64,000 nt of DNA from an uncultured Thiotrichaceae bacterium. GTDB taxonomy: Bacteria > Pseudomonadota > Gammaproteobacteria > Thiotrichales > Thiotrichaceae. The position numbers and the translations under genes were made by a program. The stretch spans positions 39,670 to 103,669 of the forward strand of contig CALAMO010000007.1 in NCBI GenBank assembly GCA_937925855.1, given 5' to 3'. Under the pieces are notes generated by a model. It had not been told where the DNA came from. It searched no databases and saw only the letters and a program-made list of their open reading frames with translations. Position 1 is the stretch's first letter. Each line of letters starts with the position of its first letter. Positions 8,779 through 16,531 of the stretch are shown piece by piece.

Positions 8779-10794
8779 CTATACTGTCCGAAACTCAATC
8801 TTGATTTCGCGATTCTGATTCAATGATTTAAAGGTCTGCACCGCATTAGCCTTGAGCTGGTCATTGCCACCAAAGGCTTTGTCCAGACAGATGAAACGAG
8901 CTGGTTCTGCATCAGCAACGGCTTGTATCAGTTCATGATTAACTTCATCTTCCAGACAGACCAACAAACCGCCCTCAGCGATGCTATAAACCGTTTTTCC
9001 AGCCAATGTGATGGTTTCTACTTTTTCGGTTGGCATGAAGCCTGCTTTGATGAGCAGTTCATAGAGTATGGCTTCGGGGTCGGCGGTTTCTTGTATGTGG
9101 TCGATATGAAGTTCCATTTGTTGGATCAGGTCTTCATCGGTGGTTTTGCGGTCGGGGGCTTGCCATTGTTTGAAGTTGGATTGGTCTAGTTTCAGGACTT
9201 TGAAGCCTAGGTCGCCTTTGTAGTCAGGGTTTTCAGATTGGATTTTTTTGGCGGCGCGGCGGATGCGTTCTATTGCTATAGCTGATATTGTGTTATAACC
9301 TTGCTCAAAAGCCTTCAAATTATTCTTCTTTGGCCGTTTGGCTCCATTCACAATTTCGTATGTCGGTTCTGGTAACTGTACTGAGATACACTTCCTTGGA
9401 ATTCCGTCTTCCAAGCTTTGAAGAAATACTGCGTGTGCAGTTGTTCCTGAGCCAGCAAAAAAATCTAAGATTATATCTTCGCTCTCTTCTGAACCGAGAA
9501 GAGTTGCACGTTTTATCAGTTCTACGGGTTTGGGGAATTCTAGCAATCCTCCCATATCTATGCGCCCAGCCTCAACAGTACCTTGCTCGTTAATAACAGC
9601 TGTGTCAGCCCATATTGATTTTGCTTTTGTTGTATTCTTTCTGGATTTTTCATAGATATTCCATCCCCCATCTCTTTTTTGCTTTCCCCATATTGCAGGC
9701 ACTTTTCCTTGGATACCTTCTTTGAGTAATTTTTCTTTCCCCCATCTCCAGCAGCTATCTGCTCCTTCACTATTTCTAGGATAAACAGCTGTTGTGTATG
9801 TCGAGGATTGAGATAGACTGACTCCTAAAAGCCCATCATTTTCCGTTGCCTGTGGATTTACATAAATTGGATAAAAAAGGTTTGGCCTGTTATGCCTTCC
9901 AAATTTTGGATTCCTATTTCGTAGCTCCCACAAGTCGTATTGCCCATGCTTATCGCTAAAAGGCAAAGCCCCATCTTTTTTCTCAATTTCACCTAAGGTG
10001 GAGTCATTAGATTTATAATAGACTAATAAATATTCATGGCACTTTGCTATTTCTTTATAAGTTTGTCCGCGTCTATTTGACTGAATTATTAATTGTGAAA
10101 GAAAGTTTTCTTCCCCAAAAATCTCATCACATATCCGCCGCAAGTTTTCGACTTCATTATCATCAATCGAAATAAAAATAACTCCGTCGTCACGCAGTAA
10201 GTTACGCGCCAAATACAGGCGCGGATACATCATGTTCAACCACTTAGTGTGGAATCTGCCCTCAGCCGCTGTATTAGTAGTAAACTTTCGACCTTCATCA
10301 TCCACTAAACCAGCATAAGAAAGATAAGTCTCTAACGACTCTGAATATTTATCTGGGTATATGAACTCTTTCCCCGTGTTATATGGCGGGTCGATATATA
10401 TCATCTTTACCTTACCGTAGTAAGACTTCTGCAATAGTTTCAGCACTTCCAGATTGTCACCTTCAATAAACAGGTTCTCTGTATTATCAAAGTTTACCGA
10501 TTCTTCCCGACAAGGCTTCAACGTAGCACGCGAAGGCTCCTGCACCAGCCTCAGTGCATCACGTTTCCCCGGCCAAACCATACCGTACTTTTCCCGCCGA
10601 CTCTCGAAGGTATCCGTAAACTCCCCCAATTCAGCTTTAAGTCGTTCAAAATCCACGCTGGTAACGAACTCACCTTGTTCATTCATGGTTTCTGTGAAAG
10701 CCCCAGGAAATAGCTGCTGGAGTTCACGTTTACGCTGTTCAGCAATATCCAGTGTTTCGCCATTCATTTCGGTGTTGGTGGTGTCCTGACTCAT
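8779..10794 (-). CDS. mod: Type III site-specific DNA-methyltransferase (Mod), adenine-N6, beta class
   Basis: The protein contains catalytic motif IV DPPY (135-138) followed by the AdoMet-binding motif FAGSG (446-450). This order defines beta-class amino-methyltransferases such as type III Mod. The roughly 300 residues between the motifs would hold the target-recognition domain. Mod methylates one strand of an asymmetric site and gives specificity to Res. At 671 aa it has the usual length. The first 12 bases of the gene (ATGAGTCAGGAC) are repeated exactly at the start of the next gene. The target sequence cannot be predicted from this read. Confidence 0.92.
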   Translation of the reverse strand: MSQDTTNTEMNGETLDIAEQRKRELQQLFPGAFTETMNEQGEFVTSVDFERLKAELGEFTDTFESRREKYGMVWPGKRDALRLVQEPSRATLKPCREESVNFDNTENLFIEGDNLEVLKLLQKSYYGKVKMIYIDPPYNTGKEFIYPDKYSESLETYLSYAGLVDDEGRKFTTNTAAEGRFHTKWLNMMYPRLYLARNLLRDDGVIFISIDDNEVENLRRICDEIFGEENFLSQLIIQSNRRGQTYKEIAKCHEYLLVYYKSNDSTLGEIEKKDGALPFSDKHGQYDLWELRNRNPKFGRHNRPNLFYPIYVNPQATENDGLLGVSLSQSSTYTTAVYPRNSEGADSCWRWGKEKLLKEGIQGKVPAIWGKQKRDGGWNIYEKSRKNTTKAKSIWADTAVINEQGTVEAGRIDMGGLLEFPKPVELIKRATLLGSEESEDIILDFFAGSGTTAHAVFLQSLEDGIPRKCISVQLPEPTYEIVNGAKRPKKNNLKAFEQGYNTISAIAIERIRRAAKKIQSENPDYKGDLGFKVLKLDQSNFKQWQAPDRKTTDEDLIQQMELHIDHIQETADPEAILYELLIKAGFMPTEKVETITLAGKTVYSIAEGGLLVCLEDEVNHELIQAVADAEPARFICLDKAFGGNDQLKANAVQTFKSLNQNREIKIEFRTV

Positions 10795-10855
10795 GTGATG
10801 CTCTGTCCTGAAGTTTGGGGTTTAGTCGTTAATGATTTTGATAATTTATAAGGCA

Positions 10856-13705
10856 CTAAATCAAGTGCCAGTGAATCGCAAACAAACATTCATCATGCTG
10901 TTCAAACCGTAAACGTGCTTCGATGTTATCCAGTAAGCTATCTTTCTGCTTTTCAATGGTTTTCGCCTGTTCGTCATACTCACGCCATGCTTCATCACGA
11001 TTCTTTTCCAGTTTCTGCGCCCGTCGTTGAAAGGCTATTTTCTCTGGCAGGCTTTTAGCCGTGCGGATGAATTTTTTCAGCTCTTTAATCTGTGCATCAA
11101 AATCATTCAACTGACTTTTGAGCGCATTGCGTTTATCTGAAGCCCAGCCATCCAGCTTATCTATTTCCTGTTCAAACAGCTCGCCGTAGCGGAGTTGCAA
11201 AGCATCCAGAATGGTGGTTTTTTCTGCTTCATAATCAACCTGAAAGTGATCGGCTGTTGTACCTGTCTGTTCAACCTGAGCGGTAAGCGTAAACAAGCGC
11301 TGTATTTGATCCTGAGTGAGCTTATCGCCTGCGCTGGTATATCCAATAAAGATCAGGTGATCTTCGTTATCTGCACCCCTAATGCTGAACTTATGCAAAG
11401 CCAGTTCGCCAGTTTGCCCAAGCAGTGATTCCAGCGTTGTGATTTTTTGCGGATGCTGCGTGTAATCAAAAATCAGCGTAGCAGGTTCCAACACCTGCTC
11501 AGCGTATTCATGAATAAGGTGCTGCGCTAAGGGATGCCCTATACGATAGTTATGGGCATCTTCGACTTGCTTACCCAGCTCATAATGGCCGGTTTCAATC
11601 ACCAAATCAGCAGTGGGCGTTTGGCGTAAATGGAACCGATGCTTGTCCTTAGTATCAGTAAAACTGGCAACGTCAGCTAAGCCAAAACGGGTTAGCTGCC
11701 ATAGCCACTGATTGTACTTATCGAGATAGGCTTTGCTTTCTTGTAGATTCACTTTCAGCTTATCGTGTACTTCCGCATCAAAATTTTCCAATAACTGCTG
11801 ACGGGTATTGTCCATCGCCTCACTGATCTGTTCGTCCATTTCCTGGCGTAAAGCGGCAAATTGAGCATCAATAGCTTCCTCAGTGCGGCAAGTTTGATAA
11901 ATCTCAATGATACGTTTTTCAAAATCAATGCCCGATTCAATCGCACCCAGCACTTCATCACTGGCCCCAAAAACACCACTGAACAGATTGAGCTTCTCAT
12001 CCAGTAACTCAAAGACCCGTTGATCTGCTGCATTCTTCTTATTGAGAAAGTTGATAACGACAACATCATGCTTTTGTCCGTAACGGTGGCAGCGACCAAT
12101 GCGCTGTTCAATGCGTTGCGGATTCCAGGGTAAATCATAGTTGACCAGCAGAGAGCAGAATTGCAGGTTGATACCTTCCGCTGCTGCCTCGGTCGCAATC
12201 ATTATCTGTGCCTGATCACGGAAATAATCGACTAAGGCGGCGCGCATATCAGAGGTGCGGGAACCACTTAATTTATCAGTGCCTTGGTACGCTTCTTTCC
12301 AATCGGCATAAATCTCACGTGACTTTGGATCGGTATTAGAGCCATTGAACAAAACTAACCCATCGCCATAGCCTTGCTCTGTTAATAGCTCGACCAGATA
12401 GTTTTGTGTGCGACGCGACTCTGTAAAAATAATGGCTTTATCAGCAGCACCCAATTCTTTTGCTTTAGCAAAACCCGCTTTAAGTGCTTCCAGTAGAGCA
12501 TAACCTTTAGCATTTTTATTGATGGACTGTGCCAATTTGCTGAAGGTGTCCAGCTCTTCGGCTTCTTCCTGAATTGCCGCAACTTCCTCTTCCGTTAAAG
12601 GTACGGGTTGTTCGCCATAAACGACTTCATCGTCATAGTCTTCAATACCTTCAAAGTCATCTCCAACGCCAGATAAGCCATCTACTAACTTTTCATTAGA
12701 GGCTAGCTGCTGTTTCAGTTTATTTGCCAGTGATGCCAGTGCGCCCGCAATCGCAAAGGTGGAAGATGCCAATAACTTGCGTAGCACCAGCGTCATTAGT
12801 TTGCGCTGTGCGTTTGGTAATGCCTGTAACTCTGGCTTGACTAGATAGTCTGACACCATATCGTACAGGTCTTGCTCGTCCTGCGTTGGAACAAATTCTT
12901 TAGTAATGGGTAAACGTTGCGTGTATTTAATATCCAATACCTGCCGCCGTAATGTCCGATGGCATAATGGGGCAAGCCGCTTTTTGAGTGTTTCAAACTG
13001 TTCCTGGCCGGTTATTCTTGCGTATTGATTACGAAAGCTCTTTTCATCACCAAAAGCATATTCATCAATAAAGCTCACAAGGCCATACAGTTCCATTAGG
13101 CTGTTTTGTAATGGCGTTGCTGTTAGTAATACCTTAGGTGCATTCACCAAAGCTGTGCGTAAAGCCCGCGCCGTTTTATTTTGCTTTTTGTAGACATTCC
13201 GTACCCGGTGGGCTTCATCCAGAATCACCAAATCCCAGGGCACCAGCATCAGCTTTTCTGCTTGTCTTGCAGCAAAAGGGTAAGAGCAAATCAGAATTTC
13301 ATCATGCAAAAACGGATTATCGTTCCCACGCTTCAGCGCTTCCTTAAATGATTTTGCTTCCAGAATATGAGAAGGCAGATAAAACTTATCTGCCAGTTCC
13401 TGCTGCCACTGTTTACGCAAGCTGGCCGGAACGATAATGAGTATTCGTCTTTTATGTTCAACCCATATCTGCGATAGCACTAAACCTGCTTCAATCGTTT
13501 TGCCTAAGCCAACCTCATCGGCGAGTATTGCACCATTTGATAGGGGAGATTTAAACGCAAATAAAGCGGCTTCGACCTGATGTGGATTGAGGTCAACTTT
13601 TGCCTGTACATCGGTAAGCGTGCCAGCCAGTTTGCCCATGCTGTCTGAAGAGTGGTGTCTGCTTAGCTCATGCGCATAGTACTTGGCATGATAATCTGTA
13701 ATCAT
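10856..13705 (-). CDS. SNF2-family DNA translocase/helicase, first gene of the defence operon
   Basis: This is a Swi2/Snf2 superfamily 2 ATPase. Motif I is DEVGLGKTIEA (about 65-75), II is DEAH (about 163), III is LLTATPLQN, and VI is QRIGRCHRYGQ (about 531). A long charged C-terminal region contains coiled coils (ELKKFIRTAKSLPEKI and following). It resembles RapA/HepA- and DISARM DrmD-like ATPases that translocate on duplex DNA. ATG 13705 (protein MITDYHAKYYAHEL) is preferred over the upstream TTG. Mod follows 61 bp downstream. The SNF2-Mod-Res association suggests an expanded type III or DISARM-like defence system; the precise role is inferred. Confidence 0.88.
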   Translation of the reverse strand: MITDYHAKYYAHELSRHHSSDSMGKLAGTLTDVQAKVDLNPHQVEAALFAFKSPLSNGAILADEVGLGKTIEAGLVLSQIWVEHKRRILIIVPASLRKQWQQELADKFYLPSHILEAKSFKEALKRGNDNPFLHDEILICSYPFAARQAEKLMLVPWDLVILDEAHRVRNVYKKQNKTARALRTALVNAPKVLLTATPLQNSLMELYGLVSFIDEYAFGDEKSFRNQYARITGQEQFETLKKRLAPLCHRTLRRQVLDIKYTQRLPITKEFVPTQDEQDLYDMVSDYLVKPELQALPNAQRKLMTLVLRKLLASSTFAIAGALASLANKLKQQLASNEKLVDGLSGVGDDFEGIEDYDDEVVYGEQPVPLTEEEVAAIQEEAEELDTFSKLAQSINKNAKGYALLEALKAGFAKAKELGAADKAIIFTESRRTQNYLVELLTEQGYGDGLVLFNGSNTDPKSREIYADWKEAYQGTDKLSGSRTSDMRAALVDYFRDQAQIMIATEAAAEGINLQFCSLLVNYDLPWNPQRIEQRIGRCHRYGQKHDVVVINFLNKKNAADQRVFELLDEKLNLFSGVFGASDEVLGAIESGIDFEKRIIEIYQTCRTEEAIDAQFAALRQEMDEQISEAMDNTRQQLLENFDAEVHDKLKVNLQESKAYLDKYNQWLWQLTRFGLADVASFTDTKDKHRFHLRQTPTADLVIETGHYELGKQVEDAHNYRIGHPLAQHLIHEYAEQVLEPATLIFDYTQHPQKITTLESLLGQTGELALHKFSIRGADNEDHLIFIGYTSAGDKLTQDQIQRLFTLTAQVEQTGTTADHFQVDYEAEKTTILDALQLRYGELFEQEIDKLDGWASDKRNALKSQLNDFDAQIKELKKFIRTAKSLPEKIAFQRRAQKLEKNRDEAWREYDEQAKTIEKQKDSLLDNIEARLRFEQHDECLFAIHWHLI

Positions 13706-13788
13706 AATCTTAGTGCCCAAATTTGGTTTGCAAGAGCAAATCCGCAGAATAGAGAAACGCTAGGCTTGGAAAATAATTAACAAAAAAG

Positions 13789-13995
13789 TTACTGATCTTT
13801 TGCTAATTCATCTCGAATTATCTGCCGAATAAAATCTTCAGCACTGATTTGCCCCACATCGCCTGAGTACGATGTTTCTAACCGTTTAATAATTTCATTA
13901 TTCAAACTGCGTGTGCCTTCATCAGCTGACTGAGACAGCTTTTCATGCAGGGTTTGCGGTATGCGCAATGTGATTCTGACGTGCTCTTTGCTCAT
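13789..13995 (-). CDS. Arc-like ribbon-helix-helix regulator upstream of the defence operon
   Basis: This 68-aa protein has an Arc/MetJ-type N-terminal strand and two helices (VRITLRIPQTLHEKLSQSADEGTRSLNNEIIKRLE). The C-terminal 20 residues form an extra acidic/basic helix. It lies 83 bp upstream of the SNF2 gene on the same strand, so it is probably the first cistron and a repressor of that operon. It faces a second RHH gene across a 105-bp region packed with GGTGTC half-sites. A toxin-antitoxin antitoxin is an alternative, but no toxin gene is adjacent. Confidence 0.75.
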   Translation of the reverse strand: MSKEHVRITLRIPQTLHEKLSQSADEGTRSLNNEIIKRLETSYSGDVGQISAEDFIRQIIRDELAKDQ

Positions 13996-14008
13996 GAGTT
14001 GGAAAGAT

Positions 14009-14084
14009 ACACCAAAATGACACTAAAAAATGATTTGACACTATATGGTGTCGTGATTAAATTAGATACACACTATTTGGTGTC
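14009..14084. promoter_or_regulatory. Operator cluster: three GACAC/GGTGT inverted-repeat sites
   Basis: Three sites of about 16 bp share GGTGTC half-sites: acaccaaaatgacact (14009-14024), gacactatatggtgtc (14037-14052, an inverted repeat of GACAC and GTGTC) and acactatttggtgtc (14070-14084). They are A/T-rich in the centre and spaced roughly 30 bp apart, about three helical turns. All lie between the two divergent RHH genes, which is the expected setting for RHH operators. Confidence 0.7.
14035..14063 (+). promoter_or_regulatory. Sigma-70-type promoter candidate overlapped by an operator
   Basis: A perfect -35 TTGACA (14035-14040) is followed after 17 bp by TAAATT (14058-14063), a 4/6 match to the -10 consensus. 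The central operator palindrome begins inside the -35 box and fills most of the spacer, as expected for direct repression of the plus-strand RHH gene and whatever follows it. Confidence 0.5.
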
Positions 14085-14100
14085 ACCATTGAGAATGACT

Positions 14101-14268
14101 ATGGACACAGTAAGAACACAGCTGCGCATGCCGGGTAGCCTGCACCAATGGCTAACCCAACGCGCACGCGGCAAAGACCGCAGTATGAACGCCGAAATCA
14201 ATCGGATATTAAAAGCAGAACGCCGCAGGGAGGAAGAAAAAGAAAGACAATATACAGCTAACGCATAG
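14101..14268 (+). CDS. Second Arc-like ribbon-helix-helix regulator
   Basis: From ATG 14101 this gives a 55-aa protein with the Arc pattern (TQLRMPGSLHQWLTQRARGKDRSMNAEINRILKAERR) and a charged tail. The tracked ORF starting at 13945 runs through the operators and out of the RHH fold, so a later start is much more likely. GAG lies 7 nt before ATG 14101, and ATG 14095 is an alternative. It is the first plus-strand gene ahead of the replication operon, so it probably represses itself and perhaps competes with the divergent RHH protein for the shared sites. Confidence 0.7.
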   Translation: MDTVRTQLRMPGSLHQWLTQRARGKDRSMNAEINRILKAERRREEEKERQYTANA

Positions 14269-14279
14269 CCCAAAGTAAA

Positions 14280-14330
14280 AAGCCCACAGACTGCAATCCG
14301 TAGGCTTTAGCGGCAAAGAAGACTGCAATC
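14280..14330 (+). other. Hairpin plus 11-bp direct repeat ahead of the replication operon
   Basis: AAGCCCAC (14280-14287) pairs with GTAGGCTT (14300-14307) with one mismatch. The loop contains agactgcaatc (14288-14298), which is repeated exactly at 14320-14330, 32 bp later. This could be a weak terminator or attenuator between the RHH gene and the rep operon, or part of a control RNA. The repeated loop sequence is unusual for a plain terminator. Confidence 0.4.
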
Positions 14331-14382
14331 TTCGATGCCAAATTACTGAACCAACCTATCGACTAAGAAAGGAGTATCAGCA

Positions 14383-14472
14383 ATGCCTGATAATAGCATT
14401 GTCACGTCCTGCGACAAAACCACAGTGTCCCCGTTTTCGATTCAATCTATGAATAAAGGGCGCACAGCATGA
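14383..14472 (+). CDS. 29-aa micro-ORF coupled to the replication endonuclease
   Basis: The reading frame ATG 14383 to TGA 14472 encodes 29 residues (begins MPDNSIVTSCDK). It has a strong Shine-Dalgarno, AAAGGAG, 8 nt upstream, and ends in an ATGA overlap with the gpA-like start. It is too short for the ORF track. The ribosome site and coupling are the main evidence that it is translated; its likely job is to load ribosomes for the Rep gene, as leader peptides of plasmid rep genes do. The sequence resembles no family I know. Confidence 0.55.
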   Translation: MPDNSIVTSCDKTTVSPFSIQSMNKGRTA

Positions 14473-16166
14473 ACCACCATCCAGCCGATACACTGTTTAT
14501 TGACGATACCCTGCAAAAGCTACCCGCCAGCATCGCCGCCAGTGTGCGCAATACCTACAGCTACCAATACGACCAGCAAGGCCGACAAGCCGCAAACCTG
14601 TATTTGTTGGGTGTGCAGGATTACACCACTGGCAAAACCCTGCTGACGCACTCAGACGACACCCTGAAAACCAAAGCCGAACGCATAGCCAAGGTTTGCG
14701 ACGTAAGCAGCGTAGAGAAAGCAGCGGCCTACCTTGATTCTGTTGGTTTACCCTTACCTACTGGTGACACCGAAGAAAGCGTACTGGCGCGGGTTAAATG
14801 CCCGCTATGGTGGGAGCGAGCGCTACGCAGAAAGCAGGATCGTGAGCAGGAATTACTGAGCATCCAACTGGGTCACATCCGCAAGGGATTACAGCCGTAT
14901 TGCTCCACCGCCCTGCTGAACCGCATACAAGCCCGTCACAAGCGCTCTATGGAAATCATGGCGGGCTTTGAGGCAGTCAGCGACGAAGGCGACACGCTCA
15001 ATCTGCTGGAAGTGCTGCAAGGCTCCACCGCAAACCCGGCGATCAGACGCGCTGAACTCATGGTGAGAATGCGCGGCTTTGAGGACTACGCCAATACTCA
15101 GGATCACGCGGCCATGTTCTACACCATCACATGCCCGTCTAAATTCCACCGCGTATCAGGCGGTGGATTGAACGACAAATATGCAGACACCACGCCACGC
15201 GATGCACAGCGTTATCTGTGTGAGCTTTGGGCCTGCATCCGCGCCAAACTAAAGCGCGATGGCCTGAACGTCTACGGCTTCAGAGTAGCGGAACCCCACC
15301 ACGACGGTTGCCCTCACTGGCACCTGCTGTTGTTCATGGATCAGGCGCACAGTGAAGCCGTCACCAGCATCATGCAAAGCTATGCCATGAAAGAAGATGG
15401 CGACGAACCCGGCGCGGCTAAGCACCGTTTTGAAGTGGTGGCGATTAATTCCGAGAAAGGCAGCGCCACCGGTTATATCGCCAAATACGTGGCAAAGAAT
15501 ATCGACGGTTTTGGTATGGATACCGACGACGAAACTGGCGATGCTGCCAACGACTCAGCGCAGCGTGTGCGGGCATGGGCTTCCGCGTGGGGTATTCGCC
15601 AGTTCCAGCAGGTTGGCGGCGCTCCTGTTGGCGTGTGGCGTGAATTGCGGCGGGTTGAATCTGCCCCTGATGGTCTGCTGGAAGAAGCCCGACAAGCTGC
15701 TGATTCTGGTGATTGGGCTTTATACATGACCCTGCAAGGTGGCGCTGATACCAACCGCAACACGCAACCGCTCAAGGTCTACACCGTGGAACATATCGAC
15801 ACCGAAACCGGCGAAGTATGCCACAACAAATACGGTGAACTGGTGGAGCGTGTCAAAGGTATTGCCCTGAACAACACACCGGCCATAGAAACCCGGCTCA
15901 AGGCGTGGACGATCCAGAGCAAAGCGGATCAGCCAGCGCGGGCCGATTTTGCCGCCACTGCACCACGTAACACACATGACGTACTGGCATCAGTGCTGGC
16001 TACCTTCAACCCTGCCGACTACAGCGCGGAATTTTTGCAGGCTGGCGGTTTTTCCGCTGTTCCTTGGACTCGTGTCAATAACTGTACGATTGAGGAGGCA
16101 GAAGCTTATGAGGTAAGACAGGAACGGGCTGCTATCCAGTTAGAGAGCATGGAGGTAGCCGCATGA
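14469..16166 (+). CDS. P2 gpA-like HUH replication endonuclease
   Basis: The 565-aa protein matches the phage P2 gene A family of rolling-circle initiators. Metal-binding HUH motif PHHDGCPHWHLLLF is at about 277-290, and the two-tyrosine motif YIAKYVAKN at about 336 follows. These proteins nick one strand at the origin, bind the 5' end through tyrosine and restart replication. The start is fixed by the ATGA overlap with the micro-ORF. Its own stop overlaps the next small gene in the same way. The protein appears full-length for a compact gpA (P2 gpA is larger). It implies the element can, or once could, replicate by rolling circle. Confidence 0.88.
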   Translation: MNHHPADTLFIDDTLQKLPASIAASVRNTYSYQYDQQGRQAANLYLLGVQDYTTGKTLLTHSDDTLKTKAERIAKVCDVSSVEKAAAYLDSVGLPLPTGDTEESVLARVKCPLWWERALRRKQDREQELLSIQLGHIRKGLQPYCSTALLNRIQARHKRSMEIMAGFEAVSDEGDTLNLLEVLQGSTANPAIRRAELMVRMRGFEDYANTQDHAAMFYTITCPSKFHRVSGGGLNDKYADTTPRDAQRYLCELWACIRAKLKRDGLNVYGFRVAEPHHDGCPHWHLLLFMDQAHSEAVTSIMQSYAMKEDGDEPGAAKHRFEVVAINSEKGSATGYIAKYVAKNIDGFGMDTDDETGDAANDSAQRVRAWASAWGIRQFQQVGGAPVGVWRELRRVESAPDGLLEEARQAADSGDWALYMTLQGGADTNRNTQPLKVYTVEHIDTETGEVCHNKYGELVERVKGIALNNTPAIETRLKAWTIQSKADQPARADFAATAPRNTHDVLASVLATFNPADYSAEFLQAGGFSAVPWTRVNNCTIEEAEAYEVRQERAAIQLESMEVAA

Positions 16167-16261
16167 AGCCATCAGAAATTAAAACCCGTCTCCGGCTGGC
16201 TGTGCTGTTGCTATTAGTGGCAATGGGTTTACTGGTTTATTTGCTAAAGGGGGGCGCATGA
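16163..16261 (+). CDS. 32-aa single-transmembrane protein
   Basis: ATG 16163 to TGA 16261 encodes a 32-residue peptide with a basic N-terminus (MKPSEIKTRLRL) and one hydrophobic helix (AVLLLLVAMGLLVYLL). It overlaps both neighbours with ATGA junctions, and the GGAGG at 16150 serves it. It is below the ORF track threshold. Its size recalls minor coat proteins of filamentous phages, but no other filamentous-phage gene is nearby, so only 'small membrane protein' can be claimed. Confidence 0.6.
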   Translation: MKPSEIKTRLRLAVLLLLVAMGLLVYLLKGGA

Positions 16262-16521
16262 ATACCAAAACATCAACACCCCTATTCATTTGGCTATACC
16301 GGCTGGCCTGTCGCCTGCTGGCGGCGGTCTGCATGATCTACATCACTTATACCCTGGCTAACTATTTGCAGATTGACCCGGTTGGCTATTTGCCTTCGGT
16401 CGGTCAATGGCTGGTCGGGCTATTCTGGTGCGTGCTGCTGTTCGTCAACCGGCGCGGCTGGCTGCAATCCCTAAACATTCTCTATCTGACTGGCCTTGCG
16501 GGTCTGGTCAGCATCTATTGA
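16258..16521 (+). CDS. 87-aa integral membrane protein of the replication operon
   Basis: The protein has two or three hydrophobic segments (about 18-35, 47-63 and 70-86) with short polar turns and a positively charged N-terminus. No recognised family. It overlaps the previous ORF by 4 bp (ATGA) and is followed 10 bp later by the large membrane protein gene. Operon membership suggests it works with that protein at the inner membrane. Confidence 0.6.
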   Translation: MNTKTSTPLFIWLYRLACRLLAAVCMIYITYTLANYLQIDPVGYLPSVGQWLVGLFWCVLLFVNRRGWLQSLNILYLTGLAGLVSIY

Positions 16522-16531
16522 GGGCTAAACA

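Noticed and set aside
2585-13720. Classification as a standard DISARM or BREX system
   Set aside because: No DUF1998 (DrmB), PLD (DrmC), PglZ, BrxL or BrxC-like gene is present; Mod and Res are clearly type III.
13945-14100. N-terminal extension of the plus-strand RHH ORF
   Set aside because: It runs through the operator and promoter region and into the divergent gene; the RHH fold begins only at about 14101.
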